Shown here: piece after piece, positions 45,511 to 58,431 of the stretch
How positions within the stretch are numbered: position 1 is the stretch's first letter
How the letters are laid out: each line of letters opens with the position of its first letter
Assembly: GCF_000715075.1 (NCBI RefSeq)
Contig: NC_134081.1
Span: forward strand, 106,194,108 to 106,258,107
Length of the DNA: 64,000 bases
Direction of reading: 5' to 3'
Source: Nicotiana tabacum
Taxonomy: Eukaryota; Streptophyta; Magnoliopsida; Solanales; Solanaceae
The notes under the pieces: generated by a model
Seen by the model: only the letters and a program-made list of their open reading frames with translations
What the model was told of the DNA's origin: nothing
Databases searched by the model: none
Made by a program: the position numbers and the translations under genes

Positions 45511-46040
45511 AAGGTAAGACTTAAAGTTGCCTTTTGCCAATCAACTTATTGAAGTAACCTCCAATTTGTTACTGGTTTTTCCTTTTCTTTTTTACATTGC
45601 TACCCACTAAGTATGGAACTTTAACAGTGCAAGAATGTTATTGAATTCAAACTTGTGACACTTCGGTTTGTATTGTTCTCTATTCAAAATCGGATTATGC
45701 TGCAGTTTGATAGTCTTTTTCAAGAGATGAATTCAACACCTAGTAAGAAGGTCGTAGGAATTTAAGATTCGAAGAAATAGTTCATTGGTTTGTCAAAAGA
45801 TTTTACGAGGTTAATAACTATCGTGCGGGGCTAGTAAATATTCTGCTTCACTTGATTGGTTAACTTACCGAGTACACTAATCTATCACAAATTAAAGAAA
45901 CCTATTTAATTCAACACTAAAATGGATACATCGTACTTAAAATTAATATTATACAATTTGATGGTACAACAACATACAAATTTAAAAATAAATTTCGTAC
46001 AAAATTAATGCAAATTAATATATCTACAACAACATACTTT
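45508..46040. other. intergenic sequence after the microsatellite
   Basis: About 530 bp, AT-rich, with no recognised coding sequence. If the GTAAG at 45514-45518 is a real donor, this would be intron. Confidence 0.45.
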
Positions 46041-47174
46041 CACACCCCTTTTTACCCTAAAAGAAGATATGTGTGTTATGGATGTGGATTAAAAGGGTTT
46101 TTCCAATTAAAGTGATAAACTTGAGTAAGGATTATTTTATTTACAGAGTCACCACTTAAAATTGATTTTGGGTGTTCCAAGTCACCTTTTATTTGAATCC
46201 CAAGTCAAAGAAAGGTTTGACTCTATTACTATTGGTCTGCGAAAACAAAGTCCAGGTAAGGAGTTCTGTTGACCGGATAGAAGGTGTAAGGCATTCTCCG
46301 AGTCCCGTGGTTCTAGCACGGTCGCTTTATTGACTTGAACTTGGCTTGAATAAATTTTAGATAAATTGTGCTTTATTTGGTTTTCATGTTTTGCCAATGT
46401 CCGCTTTTATTGTTGATGGCTTTATTAATTTCAAATTAGGACGAGTATCCCCGACACTGACTTACACTAACTAAGACGAGTATCCCCGACCTTAGTTCGT
46501 GCGTCGCACCTAAAATTGGAGCCTACTCGAAAGTAATAAATATCAACTTTTAATTAATTGAAAGAATTGGAACAAGACGTGTCCTCACGACCTTGCCATT
46601 TTATTTATGTCTTTATACCGAAGCGAGTCTTCCCGACATTGGTTAAGACGAAATTAATTAATGGAAAAGATTAGTTCATCCTTATTGTGAAAAAGATAAA
46701 CTTCTTTGTAGCTTGAAGATAATGAGTCCACATATGGATAGTTAAATGATGTTGGACTAATTTATAACCTTATTCTTATTATTGCGTTATTAATTAAAAT
46801 GATGGAACTAATACAAACTAAATATTTTAAAAGAATTATGTTTATACATAAAATTTGCCTAGTGCTTGATTATTCTTTTTTTTTTTTAGAAAACTTTTTA
46901 TTTGTGAAAAGAGAAAGGGAAAATACTATTTATGATTAATCTAAGGACGATACGTTCGTACCTTTATGGAGAATTAAATTGTTTGTAGAGGGGAACTCAT
47001 TTTATTGTTATTTGAAGCTGTTGGGTTTAGTTAATTGGTCCGTATTGGTTTAGACCCATAATGTCTTTCAACATATCTTTTAACCATTTAATTGGTAAAA
47101 ATTATATGGGGTGTCCTATTTGGTCTCCCCTTTTTAAATTATACCCATTTTATTTTTTCTTTTGCATCCGTACT
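46040..47174 (-). repeat. Ogre/Tat-type LTR fragment with primer site
   Basis: The minus strand has TGGTGACTCTGTAAATAA near 46160-46143, close to the tRNA-Arg type primer site TGGCGACTCTGCTGGGG of Ogre elements. Next to it on the plus strand are GGTGTTCCAAGTCACC, GGTCTGCGAA, TCCGAGTCCCGTGGTTC and TAGCACGGTCGC, which I recognise from Solanaceae Ogre-like LTRs. ACGAGTATCCCCGAC recurs at about 46440 and 46480. The right side is cut by the gypsy element at 47175; no second LTR is visible. Confidence 0.6.
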
Positions 47175-47444
47175 TTAACGACCCGATCGGTCATTTTGAG
47201 TATTACAATCCCATTTTCCCATTTACTGCTCAATTTATGCCTTACATTTGTTATGTGACTTGCCAAGGGTAATTGGTTCGGGTCCGGTGAGGTTTTGGAA
47301 TGATTTGGAATACTTAGTTCCAAAGTTTAAAATTTAAGTTGAAAATATTGACCGGATGTTGACTTATATGTAACGACCCCGGAGAATTTTTGCTAAGAAA
47401 ATTAAGGTTTTGTAGTGCCGGAGTAGATCAATTAGTACAAAGAA

Positions 47445-47760
47445 ATGCATTTATGCGGTCCATTATGCGACCGTAGAATCATTCTACGGACCGCATAATG
47501 GCCGCAGAGTGAAGCAGGTAAGGGGCCATTTTGGATGCCATTCTGCGGTCGACTATGCGACCACAGAACTGTTCTGCGGTTCATTATGCGACAGCAGAAC
47601 TGTTCTACGTTTCATTATGCGACCGTAGAACAGGTCTGCGGGCTGCATAATGATCGCAAACCCAGGCAGGTTTTTCCCAGTTCCGGAGGCCAATTTTGCG
47701 GCCGATATGCGGACCGCATATGTATTCTGCGATCGCATATACGACCGCATATCCTGTTCC
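47445..47760. repeat. cluster of TATGCGGTC/GACCGCATA inverted-repeat words in LTR
   Basis: More than ten words of the type ATGCGACCG, TTCTGCGGTC or GACCGCATA, often in facing pairs such as TCATTCTACGGACCGCATAA. The word differs from the LARD-B and inner gypsy clusters, but the cluster occupies a similar place in the 5' half of the LTR. Confidence 0.82.
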
Positions 47761-49070
47761 GGATCTTCAATTTTGAATTTTTATAACCCGATCCAACTTC
47801 GATTTATAGTCCTTGAAGCTCATTTTGGAGCAAAAATCTGATATTTTAGAGAGAAGTGAGAGTGTTTTAGAGAGAGAGAAAACCCTAGGCTAATTATTCA
47901 TCAAGTCTTGCTCAAATCTTGAAAGATTGACAAGGAAAACCCACAAGATCTTCATCTAAGAGGTAAGAATTTCTTTCCTTAATTCTTTAATTTTGAGTTT
48001 GGAGTAAAAGATGGGGATTAAGAGTATGATTCTTGGGTGTTAGAGTATTATTTATACATACACATACCAATAAGGTTTATGGAAATATTGTTGAGTTCAA
48101 ATGGGTAAAGATTGCGTTAAAAATGGTAGAAATCTTCAAAGAATTTAATTAAAGATTTGAGGGTCGAGTTAATGTAGAAATTTTGTGAAATTTGTATGAT
48201 TGGACTCGTTGTTGGATGGACGTTCATATTTTATAAATTTTGTGGGCTTCCGAGACGTGGGGTCCACGAGGCAAGTTTTGAGTTAAATTTTGAATTTTAT
48301 TGGAAAAATTAGTATTTTCTTATAGAATTAATTACAATAATTGGTATTGACTGAATTGAATTAATTGTGGCTAGATATGAGACTTTCGGAGATTAATTCT
48401 CGTGGCAAAGGTATAGCGGAATAAAGAATTACGCGATTTGAGGTAAGTAACAATTCTAAAATTGGTCTTGAGGGTATGAAACCCCAGATTATGTGTTATG
48501 TGATTAGTTTTGAGGTGACACACATGCTAGGTGACGGGTGTGTGGGCGTGTACCATAGGAATTGCGACTTGGTCAAATTCCATGGAAATGTGTAGTTGAA
48601 TAATCTGTTGATACTAGTACATTCTCTATGTGCTAAAGAAAATTGAGCTTAGACTCGTATTAAAAATCATGCTTAGACATATGCTGTTATTATTGGCACT
48701 CACTGGGGTCATTTCTGTGGTTGAATTATACGTTCAAATTGTAATTTCACACTCAGTCATGGTTATTTATTTCATATCATATCTTAGTCTCTGTTGTTAT
48801 TTATTAATACATCATATTATTAATTTTGGGCTGATTATCATGATTTCTGAGAGCCTGAGAGACTGAAGAGGTTGATGACTGAGTGAGGCAGAGGGCCTAA
48901 TTATGAGGATATTTATGGATCGGGCTGCACGTCGCAACATGTTTCATTGATTTATGCCATGATTGGCTTGATGTAGCGCTTGGACTGAAGGAGCCCCACC
49001 GGAGTCTGTGCACACTCCCAGTGAGCACAGGTACCTACTGAGTGCGAGTGTCAAGTGCCGAGTGCTGAAT

Positions 49071-49172
49071 GACTGTGAGGAAAGAGTGACTGTGAGGAAT
49101 GAGTGACTGTGAGAAAAGAGTGACTGTGAGGTTGGAGTGAATGGGAGGACTGAGTGACTGTTACTCTAAGAG
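49071..49172. repeat. 17-bp minisatellite in the LTR
   Basis: Six units related to GACTGTGAGGAAAGAGT in direct tandem, the last two diverged. Confidence 0.85.
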
Positions 49173-49807
49173 GATGCTTTGATTTCATTAATTGCTGCAT
49201 TTTCAGGTGTCATATATCACTATTTTGGAAATTTCGGAAAAACATTATTTTCTGTTTCAGTCAAATTTGATATGAAATTACTGTGAAATTTTAAATGTTG
49301 AACTTGAGAGCATGCCTACCCTTTTCTGTTGGAAAGTACTGTATTTCGACTTAGCTGAGAAGCTCGTCACTACTTTCAGTTCTTTATTTATTATTGTTAC
49401 TTACTGAGTTGGTTGTACTTATACTACATCCTGCACTTCGCGTGCAGATCCAGGTGATCCCGGACATAGTGGGTGTTGATTCTTTTACACAGTTGATTTT
49501 CTGGAGATTCAGAGGTAGCTGCCATATTTCGCAGACCTTGTCTCTCATCCCCTATCTCCTTGTTTACTGTATTTGGTCTTAGACTATTATAGACCATGTT
49601 TTTCAGGCTTGTTGTATATAGATGCTCATGTACTTAGTGACAACGGGTTTTGGGAATATGTTTTACCTATTAATTGTGGGATTTTCTCTTAAACTTAATT
49701 ATGATGTTCTCCATATTTAAAAGATATTGTGGGTTATTGATGATGTCGACTTGCCTAGTATTGAAATAGGCGCCATCACGACGGGTGAGATTTTGGGTCG
49801 TGACAAG

Positions 49808-49820
49808 TTGGTATTAGAGC
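49808..49820 (+). other. primer binding site of the outer gypsy element
   Basis: TTGGTATTAGAGC, a tRNA-Met site with one C-to-T change, directly after the LTR end at 49805. Confidence 0.82.
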
Positions 49821-50006
49821 CTAGGTTACATAGCTGTCACGAATCATGAGCAGGTTTAGTAGAGTCTTGCGGATCGGTATGGAGACGTCTGTACTTATTT
49901 TTGAGAGGCTGCCGAACCCTTAGGAAAATTTCACTTTCTTGTATTCTATCATGAGAACTTATTGATTTCGGAAAAACTAAAATTCTTTTATTCTATTCTC
50001 TTACAA

Positions 50007-50804
50007 ATGGTGAGAACACGTACTACCGGATCGAACGGTCATCCACCAGTGCCACCAGTTTGGGCCGTGAGAGGCCGGGCCAGGGTAGAGCCCGAGGCCG
50101 AGTTAGAGGTCGAGGTGTCGCTCGTACAGCGGTTGGATCAGCACTTGTAGCACCACCAGTTGCTCCAGCTCAAGAGCAGATTCCAAATGTAGTTGAGCCG
50201 GCAGGACCCGCTCAGGCACGAGCTATGCCCATTGAGATTCCAGGACTACATGAGGCTATGGCTCAGATATTAACAGTTTGCACTGGCCTTGCTCAGGTGG
50301 TTTCGGCTCAGGCCGCACCAGCCACTTCTCAGGCTGGGGGAGGTACTCATACCCCTATTGCCCATGCTCCAGAGCAAGTAGTGCAGGGACTTCAGATACC
50401 GGGGGCACTACCAGTCTAGCCGGCTGCAGCTGTTCAGGACTCGATAGTCCTCGTTATGTCAGATGATGAGCAGAGGAGACTTGAAAGATTTGGGAGGCTT
50501 CAACCTCCATCATTTAGTGGTGCTGAGTCAGAGGATGCTCAGGGTTTTCCGGATAAGTGCCAGCAGATGCTTCAGACAACAGGTATTCTGGAGACCAGTG
50601 GAGCCTCGTTCTTTACTTTTCAGTTTTCTGGGGCTGCTTTTAGATGGTGGGAGGCCTATGAGAGGCACATGCCGATTGGTGCAGTACCACTTACATGGCA
50701 GGAATTCTCCGATCTCTTTTTGGAGAAGTTTGTGCCGCAGTCTCGCAGAGAGGAGCTGCGTAGACGGTTTGAACAATTACGTTAGGAGGGCATGTCTGTG
50801 ACGC
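50007..50804 (+). pseudogene. outer gypsy gag, N-terminal part
   Basis: Start ATG at 50007 gives MVRTRT, the usual start of this gag family and shared with the inner copy. A one-base loss near 50065 shifts the frame, after which the Arg/Gly-rich and Pro/Ala-rich regions continue to TAG at 50417. The gag core follows (RFGRLQPPSFSGAE, the RWWEAYERHMP phrase and FLEKFVPQSRREEL). A second TAG at 50783 lies in what should be a Gln codon before EGMSV. Gag is cut by the inner element immediately after the TQY phrase (50802-50809) and resumes at 61170. Confidence 0.87.
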
Positions 50805-51335
50805 AGTATTGTCACGACCCAAATTATCCCTCCGTAAGGTGTCGTGATGGCACCTAGTCTTTACGACTAGGTAAGCCTAATATTATGAAAAATATAAAGA
50901 AAACACAACATTTTAACGATAAATAGCATATTGTGAATAGCCAAGAGTAGTACAACTCGACATATACAAAATAATTTCCCAAGACCCGGAATATCACTAA
51001 GTTACAAGCTGCTATAATCTATGTAGCTCTATACAAAAGTCTGAAGATAATAAAGAAAATCTCTAGGCAAGGGAGTAGAAGGGGACTCCGAAGATCTGCG
51101 GACGCAAGCAGTAGTACCTTGAAATCTCTTAAAATCAGCAGCACGCACTAACCCCGAGGCTGATGGCTCGCACCTGGATCAAGTAGTGACGAGGTCAGGT
51201 CAAGGCCCTACCGGAGTAAATATAATAAATTAAAACAGTAAAAGATATAAGTAAAATTTACGGTAACACAGTTAAAGAAAATCCTTAAAACTTTAACAGT
51301 TAAGGGAGCCCTCGGCTCAGAACAAGGTAAACGCA

Positions 51336-51590
51336 GTGGGAAATCTCCTGGGATACCGTCCCGTAGTTCCAAATAAATATGCAGTACATGGGGATCTCCC
51401 GGAATACGTCCGTAGTCGCAAAGTAAATATGCAGTACTGGGGGATCTCCCGGAATACGTTCGTAGTCCCAAAGTAAATATGCAGTGCTGGGGGATCTCCC
51501 GAAATATATCCGTAGTCCCAAAGTAAATATGCAAGACAGGGGGATCTCCCGAAATCCGTCCATAGTCCCAATTTAAATATGCAACGCAAG
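51336..51590. repeat. 50-bp minisatellite in the inner gypsy 3' LTR
   Basis: Five tandem units sharing GGGGATCTCCCGGAATACGT, CGTAGTCCCAAAGTAAATAT and GCAGT. The frames across it on the minus strand give repeated GRSPSTAYLLWDYG-like peptides and are not genes. The other LTR also has five units (59052-59306). Confidence 0.92.
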
Positions 51591-52317
51591 ATGAAATGAC
51601 AGGTATGGCATCGAGTTATACGGTTTATACTGAACACAGATAAGGAAAATAGGGACTTAACTAAGCATGACGCACAGAATGTCAAATAGGCAGTTAAATC
51701 ATGTAGGCATGCTCCTCTAATCTAAGCTAAACAATTAAACGTATTAGTGCAATTTAATAATGGAAAACAGTTTATGAATTAGAAAGGAAAAACAGGATTT
51801 TTGTAATAATAGCCCATGTACGTACTCGTCACCTCACGTACACGGCGCCCACACATTAATTAATATCAAACATCTTAAGAGAAAAGTCCCCAACACAAGG
51901 TTAGGCAAGCCACTTACCTCGAACCGCTCAAATCACCTTGATAACACGTTCTTGCCACGAGTATCTGACTCCAAATGGCCCGAATCTATTCAAATTAATT
52001 GCATAATATAAATATAACTACAAGTAACTAATTTAGCTAATTAATTCGAAGCTAAAGCGTGAAATTAGGAAAAACGCCCGAAAAAGTCTCCCCCAATTGG
52101 GGAACCGTTTCTCCCATTTTCAAACTTCTACCCTCAATCTCCTTAATTAGATGAGGAAAATAACAATAGATTAATGTATTATGATCATAATAGAGTTAGA
52201 ATTAGTTACCCAATAGTTCCCCTTCAAAATCCCTCGAGAAATCGTCTTCCACCGAGCTCTAAATCGAATTTTGTGTTATAAAATTTCAAACCCTCGAAAT
52301 CCTCTTTTCTACCCAGC

Positions 52318-52652
52318 GATTTTCGCACCTGCAGACCTAGGACCGCACCTGCGGCCACGCACCTGCGAACAATCCATCGCAGGTGTAAAGTCCACGTACT
52401 TGGGTTGGGTCCGCACCTGAGCGCATGAGTCCGCACCTGCGGATGCGCTTCTGTGCTCAATCGCCCGCTTCTGCGGAACCTTGGGTCCTTCTCAACTCCG
52501 CATCTGCGACTGCCCTTCCGCAGATACAGCTCCGCTCCTGCGGCTCACTCGTCGCATCTGCGACCATTGACTCCCTGGCCTAAAAGCGCACCTGCGATCC
52601 CAGCTTCGCTTCTGCGAGGCCGCACCTGCGGACTCCCCACCGCAGGTGCGAA
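52318..52652. repeat. cluster of CGCACCTGCGG-type inverted-repeat words in LTR
   Basis: About fifteen words such as CGCACCTGCG, CGCATCTGCG, CGCTTCTGCG and their complements within 330 bp. On the minus strand it is preceded by GGGGCCTC/GGAGGCCTCGGGT and followed by a block (GGATTTCGAGGGTTTGAAAT) leading to the rest of the LTR. Confidence 0.85.
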
Positions 52653-53336
52653 AACACCAAAACCAGCAACTCCAAAAATTCCTCTAAGTCCAAGTTCATT
52701 CCGTTAAGCATCCGAAACACACCCGAGGCCTCCGGGACCTCAACCAAACATACCAACCAATCCTAAAACACCATACGAACTTAGTCGAGCCTTCAAGCCA
52801 CATCAAACAACACCAAAATCATGAATTCAGCACGGATTCAAGCCTAAGAATTTAAAATTTTCCAAATTCTACAAACGACGTCGAACCACATCAAATCTAG
52901 TCCGAATGACCTTAAATTTTACACACAGGTCACAAATGACACTATGAACCTACAGCCACTTTCGGGATTCCATTCCGAGCTCGATATCAAAATTTCCACT
53001 ATCGGCCGAAATCGCCGAAAAACTAACTTTCGCCAATTCAAGCCTAAATCTACTACAGACCTCCAAAACACATTCCGGACGCGCTCCTAACCCCAAAATC
53101 ACTCAATGGAGCTAACAGAGTTGACGAAATTCCATTCCAAATCCTTCTTCACACAGTTCCGACTACGGTCCAAACTCCAAGGCTTAAACTCACAACTAGG
53201 GAGTAAGTGTCCCAAAACTCTCTGAATTCCATAACCAATCACTCCGGCAAATCCCAAAAGTAGAAACAAATATGGGGAAAGCAGATATTAGGGGATCAGG
53301 GCTCTAATTCTCAAAATGATCGGCCGGGTCATTACA

Positions 53337-53349
53337 TCCTCCCCCTCTT
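53337..53349 (-). other. polypurine tract of the inner gypsy element
   Basis: The minus strand reads AAGAGGGGGAGGA next to TGTAATGACCC. Confidence 0.85.
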
Positions 53350-56300
53350 AAAACAATCGTTCGTCCTCGAATGAGTATAAAGACACACCTGAAACTATGA
53401 AAAGATGAGGGTATTGGCTGCGCATATCCTGCTCGGTCTCCCAGGTCGCTTCCTCGATCGACTGACCCCTCCACTGGACCTTTACTGAAGCAATATTCTT
53501 TGACCTAAGCTTTCTGACCTGCATGTCCAAAATGGCTACTGGCTCCTCAACATAAGATAGATCTTTGTCCAACTGGACTGAGCTAAAATCCAATACATGA
53601 GTCGGATCACCGTGATACTTCCGGAGCATAGACACGTGGAATACCGGGTGAACTCCTTCTAGGATGGGAGGCAAGGCAAGCTCATAAGCAATCTCCCCAA
53701 CTCACTGCAATATCTCAAAAGGACCAATGAACCTCGGGCTCAGCTTGCCCTTCTTCCCGAACCTCATGACGCCCTTCATAGGCGATACCCGTAGCAAGAC
53801 CCGCTCACCAACCATAAATGCCAAATCACGAACCTTACGGTCCGCATAACTCTTCTGCCTGGACTGGGCTGTGTGAAGTCTCTCCTGAATCACCTTCACC
53901 TTATCCAAGGCATCCTGGACCAAATCTGTATCCAACAATCGGGCCTCGCCCGGCTCAAACCATCCTACTGGGGACCGGCACCGCCTACTATACAAAGCTT
54001 TATACAATGCCATCTAAATGCTGGACTGGTAACTGTGGTTGTAAGCGAACTATGCAAGTGGCAAGTATTGGTCCCATGACCCTCCGAACTCCATCACACA
54101 GGCATAGAGCATATCCTCAAGAATCTGAATCGTGTGCTAGGACTGCCCGTTCGTCTGAGGGTGAAAGGTTGTGATCAGCTCCACCCTAGTACCCAACTCC
54201 TGCTGTACGGCTCTCCAAAATCGTGATGTGAACTGTACCTCTATCTGAAATGATGGATACTGGAATACCATGAAGGCAAACAATCTCTCTGATATAAATC
54301 TCAGCCAACCTCTCAGAAGAATAAATGGTCAACATTGGAATAAAATGAGCTGACTTGGTCAGCCGATCCACGATCACCCAAATCGCATCGAACCTCCTCA
54401 AAGTCCATGGAAGTCCAACTACAAAGTCCATGGTGATCCGCTCCCACTTCCACTCTGGGATCTCTAACCTCTGAAGTAATCCACCCGGCCTCTGGTGCTC
54501 ATATTTGACCTGCTGACAGTTGAGATACTTGGCCACAAACCCAACTATATCCTTTTTCATCCTCCTCCACCATTAGTGCTGTCTCAAATCCTGGTACATC
54601 TTCGCGGCACCGGGATAAATGGAGTACCGCGAGCTGTGGGCCTCCTTGAGAATCAACTCCCGAAGCCCATCTATATTGGGCACACAGATTCGGCCCTGCA
54701 TCCTCATCACACCGTCATCACCAATAGTCACATCTCTGGCATCACCTCGTCGAACCCTATTTTGAAGAACTAGAAGATGGGGATCATCATACTGGCGCTC
54801 CCTGATACGGTCATACAGAGAAGACCGAGCAACCACACAAGCTAAAACTCGGCTAGGCTCTGAAATATCCAACCTCACGAACTAACTGGCTAAGGCCTGA
54901 ACATCCAAGGCTAAGGGCCTCTCAGCTGCCGGAAGATATGCCAAACTCCCCAAACTCTCTGCCCGGCAACTCAAGGCGTCGGCCACTACATTGGCCTTCC
55001 CCGGGTGGTACAATATAGTGATATCATAGTCTTTAAGTAGCTCCAACCACCTCCGCTGATGCAAATTAAGGTCCTTCTACCTGAGCAAGTGCTGCAAACT
55101 CCGGTGATCAGTGTAAATCTCACAAGGAACACCATACAAATAATGACGCCAGATCTTCAGGGCGTGAACAATAGTTGCTAACTCGAGATCATGGACCGAA
55201 TAATTCTTCTCATGCACCTTCAACTGTCTAAATGCGTAGGCAATCACCCTACCGTCCTGCATCAATACCGCTCCAAGGCCAATCCTCGAGGCATCACAAT
55301 AGACAGTGTAGGACCCCGAACCTGTAGGCAATACTAATACTGGGGCTGTAGTCAAAGCTGTCTTGAGCTTCTGAAAGCTCTCCTCACACTCCTCGGTCCA
55401 CCTGAACGGAGCACCCTTCTGGGTTATCCTGGTCATATGTGCTGCAATGGATGAAAACCCCCCCACAAAGCGATGGTAATACCCCGCCAAACCAAGAAAA
55501 CTGCGGATCTCCTTAGCTGATGACGGTCTAGGCCAACTCTGCACTGCCTCCACCTTCTTCGGATCTACCTTGATCCCATCACAAGACACTATGTGGCCCA
55601 AGAATGCCACTGAATCAATCCAGAATTCACACTTAGAAAATTTTGCATACAATTTCTTCTCCCTCAAAGTTTGAAGCACGGTCCTCAGGTGCTCATGATC
55701 TTCCCGAGACTGGGAATATACCAGGATGTCGTCAATAAACACAATGACGAAGCAATCAAGATAAGGCCGAACACACTGTGCATCAAATGCATAAAGGCTG
55801 CTGGGGCATTGGTCAGCCCAAATGACATGACAAGAAACTCATAGTGACCATATCTGGTCCTGAAAGTAGTCTTCGGGATATCCGACTCCCGAATCTTCAA
55901 CTGATGATAACTTGAACGTAAGTCAATCTTGGAAAACACTCTAGCACCCTTTAACTGATCAAATAAGTCATCGATGCGAGGCAAAGGATACCTGTTCTTC
56001 ACTGTAACCTTGTTTAACTGCCGATAATCAATACACATACGCATAGAACCCATCCTTCTTCTTCACAAATAAGACAGGAGCACCCCAAGGCGATACACTG
56101 GGCCTGATGAATCCCTTATCAAGCAACTCCTGCAACTGCTCCTTTAACTCAAGATGAGCTATATGGTAAAGAGGAATAGATATGGGCTGAGTGCCCGACA
56201 ACAAATCAATGCCGAAATCAATATCTCTTTCGGGCGGCATGCCCAGAAGATCAGCTGGAAACACATCTGGAAAATCCCTCACTACTGGAACTGACTCAAC

Positions 56301-56770
56301 TGTAGGGGTATCAATACTGACATCTCTCACATAGGCCAAATACGCATCACACCTCTTCTCAACCATCCGCTGAGCCTTAAGAAATGAAATGACCCTGCAG
56401 GGAGTATACTCTAAGGTACCTCTCCACTCTAATCTCGGCAAACTTGGCATAGCTAGCGTCACGGTCTTAGCGTGACAATCAAGAATAGCATAATAGGGCG
56501 ACAACCAGTCCATGCCCAAGATAACATCCAAATCTACCATACTGAGTAATAACAAATCGGCTCTGGTCTCAAAACCACTAAGAGCAATCAAACATGACTG
56601 ATATACGCCCTCGACAACGAGAGAATCTCCCACGGGAGTAGATACATAAACAAGGGGAACTCAAAGAATCCCAAGATATCCCCAAATGTGGAGCAAAATA
56701 AGAAGACACATATGAATACGTAGAGCCTGGGTCAAATAATACTGATGCATTCTTATGACAGACAAAGACG
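53348..56770 (-). pseudogene. inner gypsy pol: protease, RT, RNase H, integrase, chromodomain-like tail
   Basis: On the minus strand: protease active site FDPGSTYSYV (about 56750-56720), then VILGMDWLSP. RT includes [25 protein letters not shown] and [12 protein letters not shown], with the catalytic [10 protein letters not shown] at about 55740 after a frameshift. RNase H follows ([28 protein letters not shown]). Integrase has a damaged HHCC (YSIYPG and KYLNC, where His and Cys have become Tyr), then TMDFVVGLP and ISDRGT, then a two-base loss. The C-terminal part (about 54013-53348) includes VFHVSMLRKYHGDP and a chromodomain-like VQWRGQSIEEATWETE. Stops stand near 53702, 54573, 54882 and 55077. 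Protease, RT and integrase would make and insert cDNA; the tail is thought to guide insertion to heterochromatin. Confidence 0.9.
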
Positions 56771-57000
56771 ATACCTGTGATGACTGAATCTGAAGCAACA
56801 ACATCTGAACGGGCTGGAAGGGCATAGTACCTTGCCTGGCCTCCCCCTCTAAGGCGACCTCGACCTCCTCAACCTCCGCCTAGAGCTGGCTGAGGAGGTG
56901 GGGTGGTAGCTGGTGCTGGAAGAATGGCCGGAGGACCCGGTGGAGCACGTGGAGGTTGATAAGTCTGTGAAGGTGCACCTCTCCTGGCTCTGGGGCAATC

Positions 57001-58245
57001 TCTAACCAGGTGACGAGTGTCACCACACTCAAAACAACCTCTCGGAGGGCATGACGACTGAGACTGACTCGGACCTAGTCTGCTGGAGTGGCCGGTAATA
57101 GCACCTCAAGTAGGAGGCATACTGGATACTAGCAGTGCATAATAGGGCTCTTGAGGTCTAGGAGGAGCTGGAACACCGCTGGCTGCAGGAAGAGCTGAAT
57201 GAAGAGGGCGAATCACAAAACCCCTACCATAGCGTGCTGCTGGTGCACGAGCTCCTGAATAATGACCAGTCTCTCGAGACCTCTTGGCCTCTCTCTCCTC
57301 TCTGTCCCGGGCAAACATGCCCTCCACTATCCTGGCAATGCTCACTGCCTGCTGATAAGTGATGTCCATCTCCAACTCCCCGGCCATACTGGTCCGAATA
57401 CTGGGGTGGAGTCCCTCAATGAAGCGACGAACCCTCTCTCTGACTGTAGCAACCAGAGCCGGTGCATGGCGAGCCAACTCACTGAAACGAATTGCATACT
57501 CCGACATAGTCATAGCACCCTGACGCAACTGATCAAACTCTGCCCGCCAATATCCCTGAGGCTCTGAGGAAAATACTCACGTAAGAACATCTCTGAAAAC
57601 TGAGTCCAAGTGAGTGAGGCTGCCTCATCCAGACTACTCAGCTCATAGGCACGCCACCACTGATATGTAGTTCCCCTCACCTGGAAAGCGGTAAACGAAA
57701 CCCCACTTGTCTCCACAATGCCCATAGTGCGGAAAATACGATGACACTCCTCAAGAAAACCCAGAGCATCATCTGTAGCTAGTCCGCTGAAAGTAGGTGG
57801 GTGGTACTTCTTGTACCTCTCAAGTCTGAGCTGCTCTGCCTCGAAAGCAGCTACCCTGATCTCATGCTGAACCAGAGCCACTGGGGGCATAGGAATATAC
57901 TCTGGGCCTGATCAACCTGGACCCTCTACTCAGGAGTGCGGGCTGCGGGAATCTGTGCCCCTCCCCCGGCCTGAGATGTAGCGGGAGCTATTGGAAATAG
58001 TCCAGCCTGAGACAGAGTGCTGAACATCATGAACTGAGCTAAAGTCTCCTGGAGGGCTGGAGTAGAAATAGGGATCTCTGGTGCTGGCCCTCCAGCTGGA
58101 GCTGCTGGGGGCTCCTCTGACGCAGCTCTCGCAGGTGCTCGGGCTGCACCGCGTGGTCGTCCTCTACCCCGACCCAGGCCTCTGGCGGCTCTAGCAGGGG
58201 CTCGGGTGCCTGGTCGTCGGTCCTCCCAGTACGGGTCCTCACCAT
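57001..58245 (-). pseudogene. inner gypsy gag
   Basis: ATG at 58245-58243 gives MVRTRTGRTDDQAPE. A frameshift near 58170 is followed by an Ala/Pro-rich segment, the gag core in frame 57890-57510 (YHPPTFSGLATDDALGFLEE, TTYQWWRAYE, FLREYFPQSLRD), another frameshift near 57530, then MSEYAIRFSELARHAP and FIEGLHPSIR. An intact CCHC knuckle CFECGDTRHLVRDC lies at about 57040-57001. Compared with the outer copy, gag residues around the knuckle are better preserved. Confidence 0.88.
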
Positions 58246-58431
58246 CTGTGAGAAAGAATAGAATAGAATCTTAGAAGTTTTGGTGTCAATAACTTGCACG
58301 ATAAGGAAATCAAAGAAATATGATTGTTCTTAACAGTTACATAGCCTCCCGAAGATAAGTACGCACGTCTCCGCACCGATCCGCGAGACTCTAATAAACC
58401 GGCTTGTGACTCGTGACTCCTATGAACCTAG

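Larger units (their letters stand above)
47175..49805 (+). repeat. 5' LTR of the outer gypsy element
   Basis: Begins (TT)TAACGACCCGATCGGTC, where TGTAACGACCC is expected, and ends TTTTGGGTCGTGACA. It contains the CGCA/TGCG word cluster at 47445-47760, a donor-like GAGGTAAG at 47960 and 48439, the phrase CGGGCTGCACGTCGCAAC near 48927, and a 17-bp minisatellite. Confidence 0.8.
50810..53336 (-). repeat. 3' LTR of the inner gypsy element
   Basis: About 2527 bp. On the minus strand it runs from TGTAATGACCC to GGGTCGTGACA. It lacks about 78 bp and about 125 bp that the other LTR has (58819-58896 and 59808-59933). It holds a 50-bp minisatellite and a CGCA word cluster. Confidence 0.9.

Noticed and set aside
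45292..45552. 86-codon frame with a Leu-Ser run
   Set aside because: It is a translation of the CT microsatellite.
51208..51685. Overlapping minus-strand frames with repeated TAYLLWDYG-like peptides (also 58924-59401)
   Set aside because: They are translations of the 50-bp minisatellite within LTRs in three frames.
53818..54174. Plus-strand frames opposite the inner gypsy integrase (also 54495-54773, 57262-57567)
   Set aside because: They are shadows of the minus-strand pol and gag reading frames.
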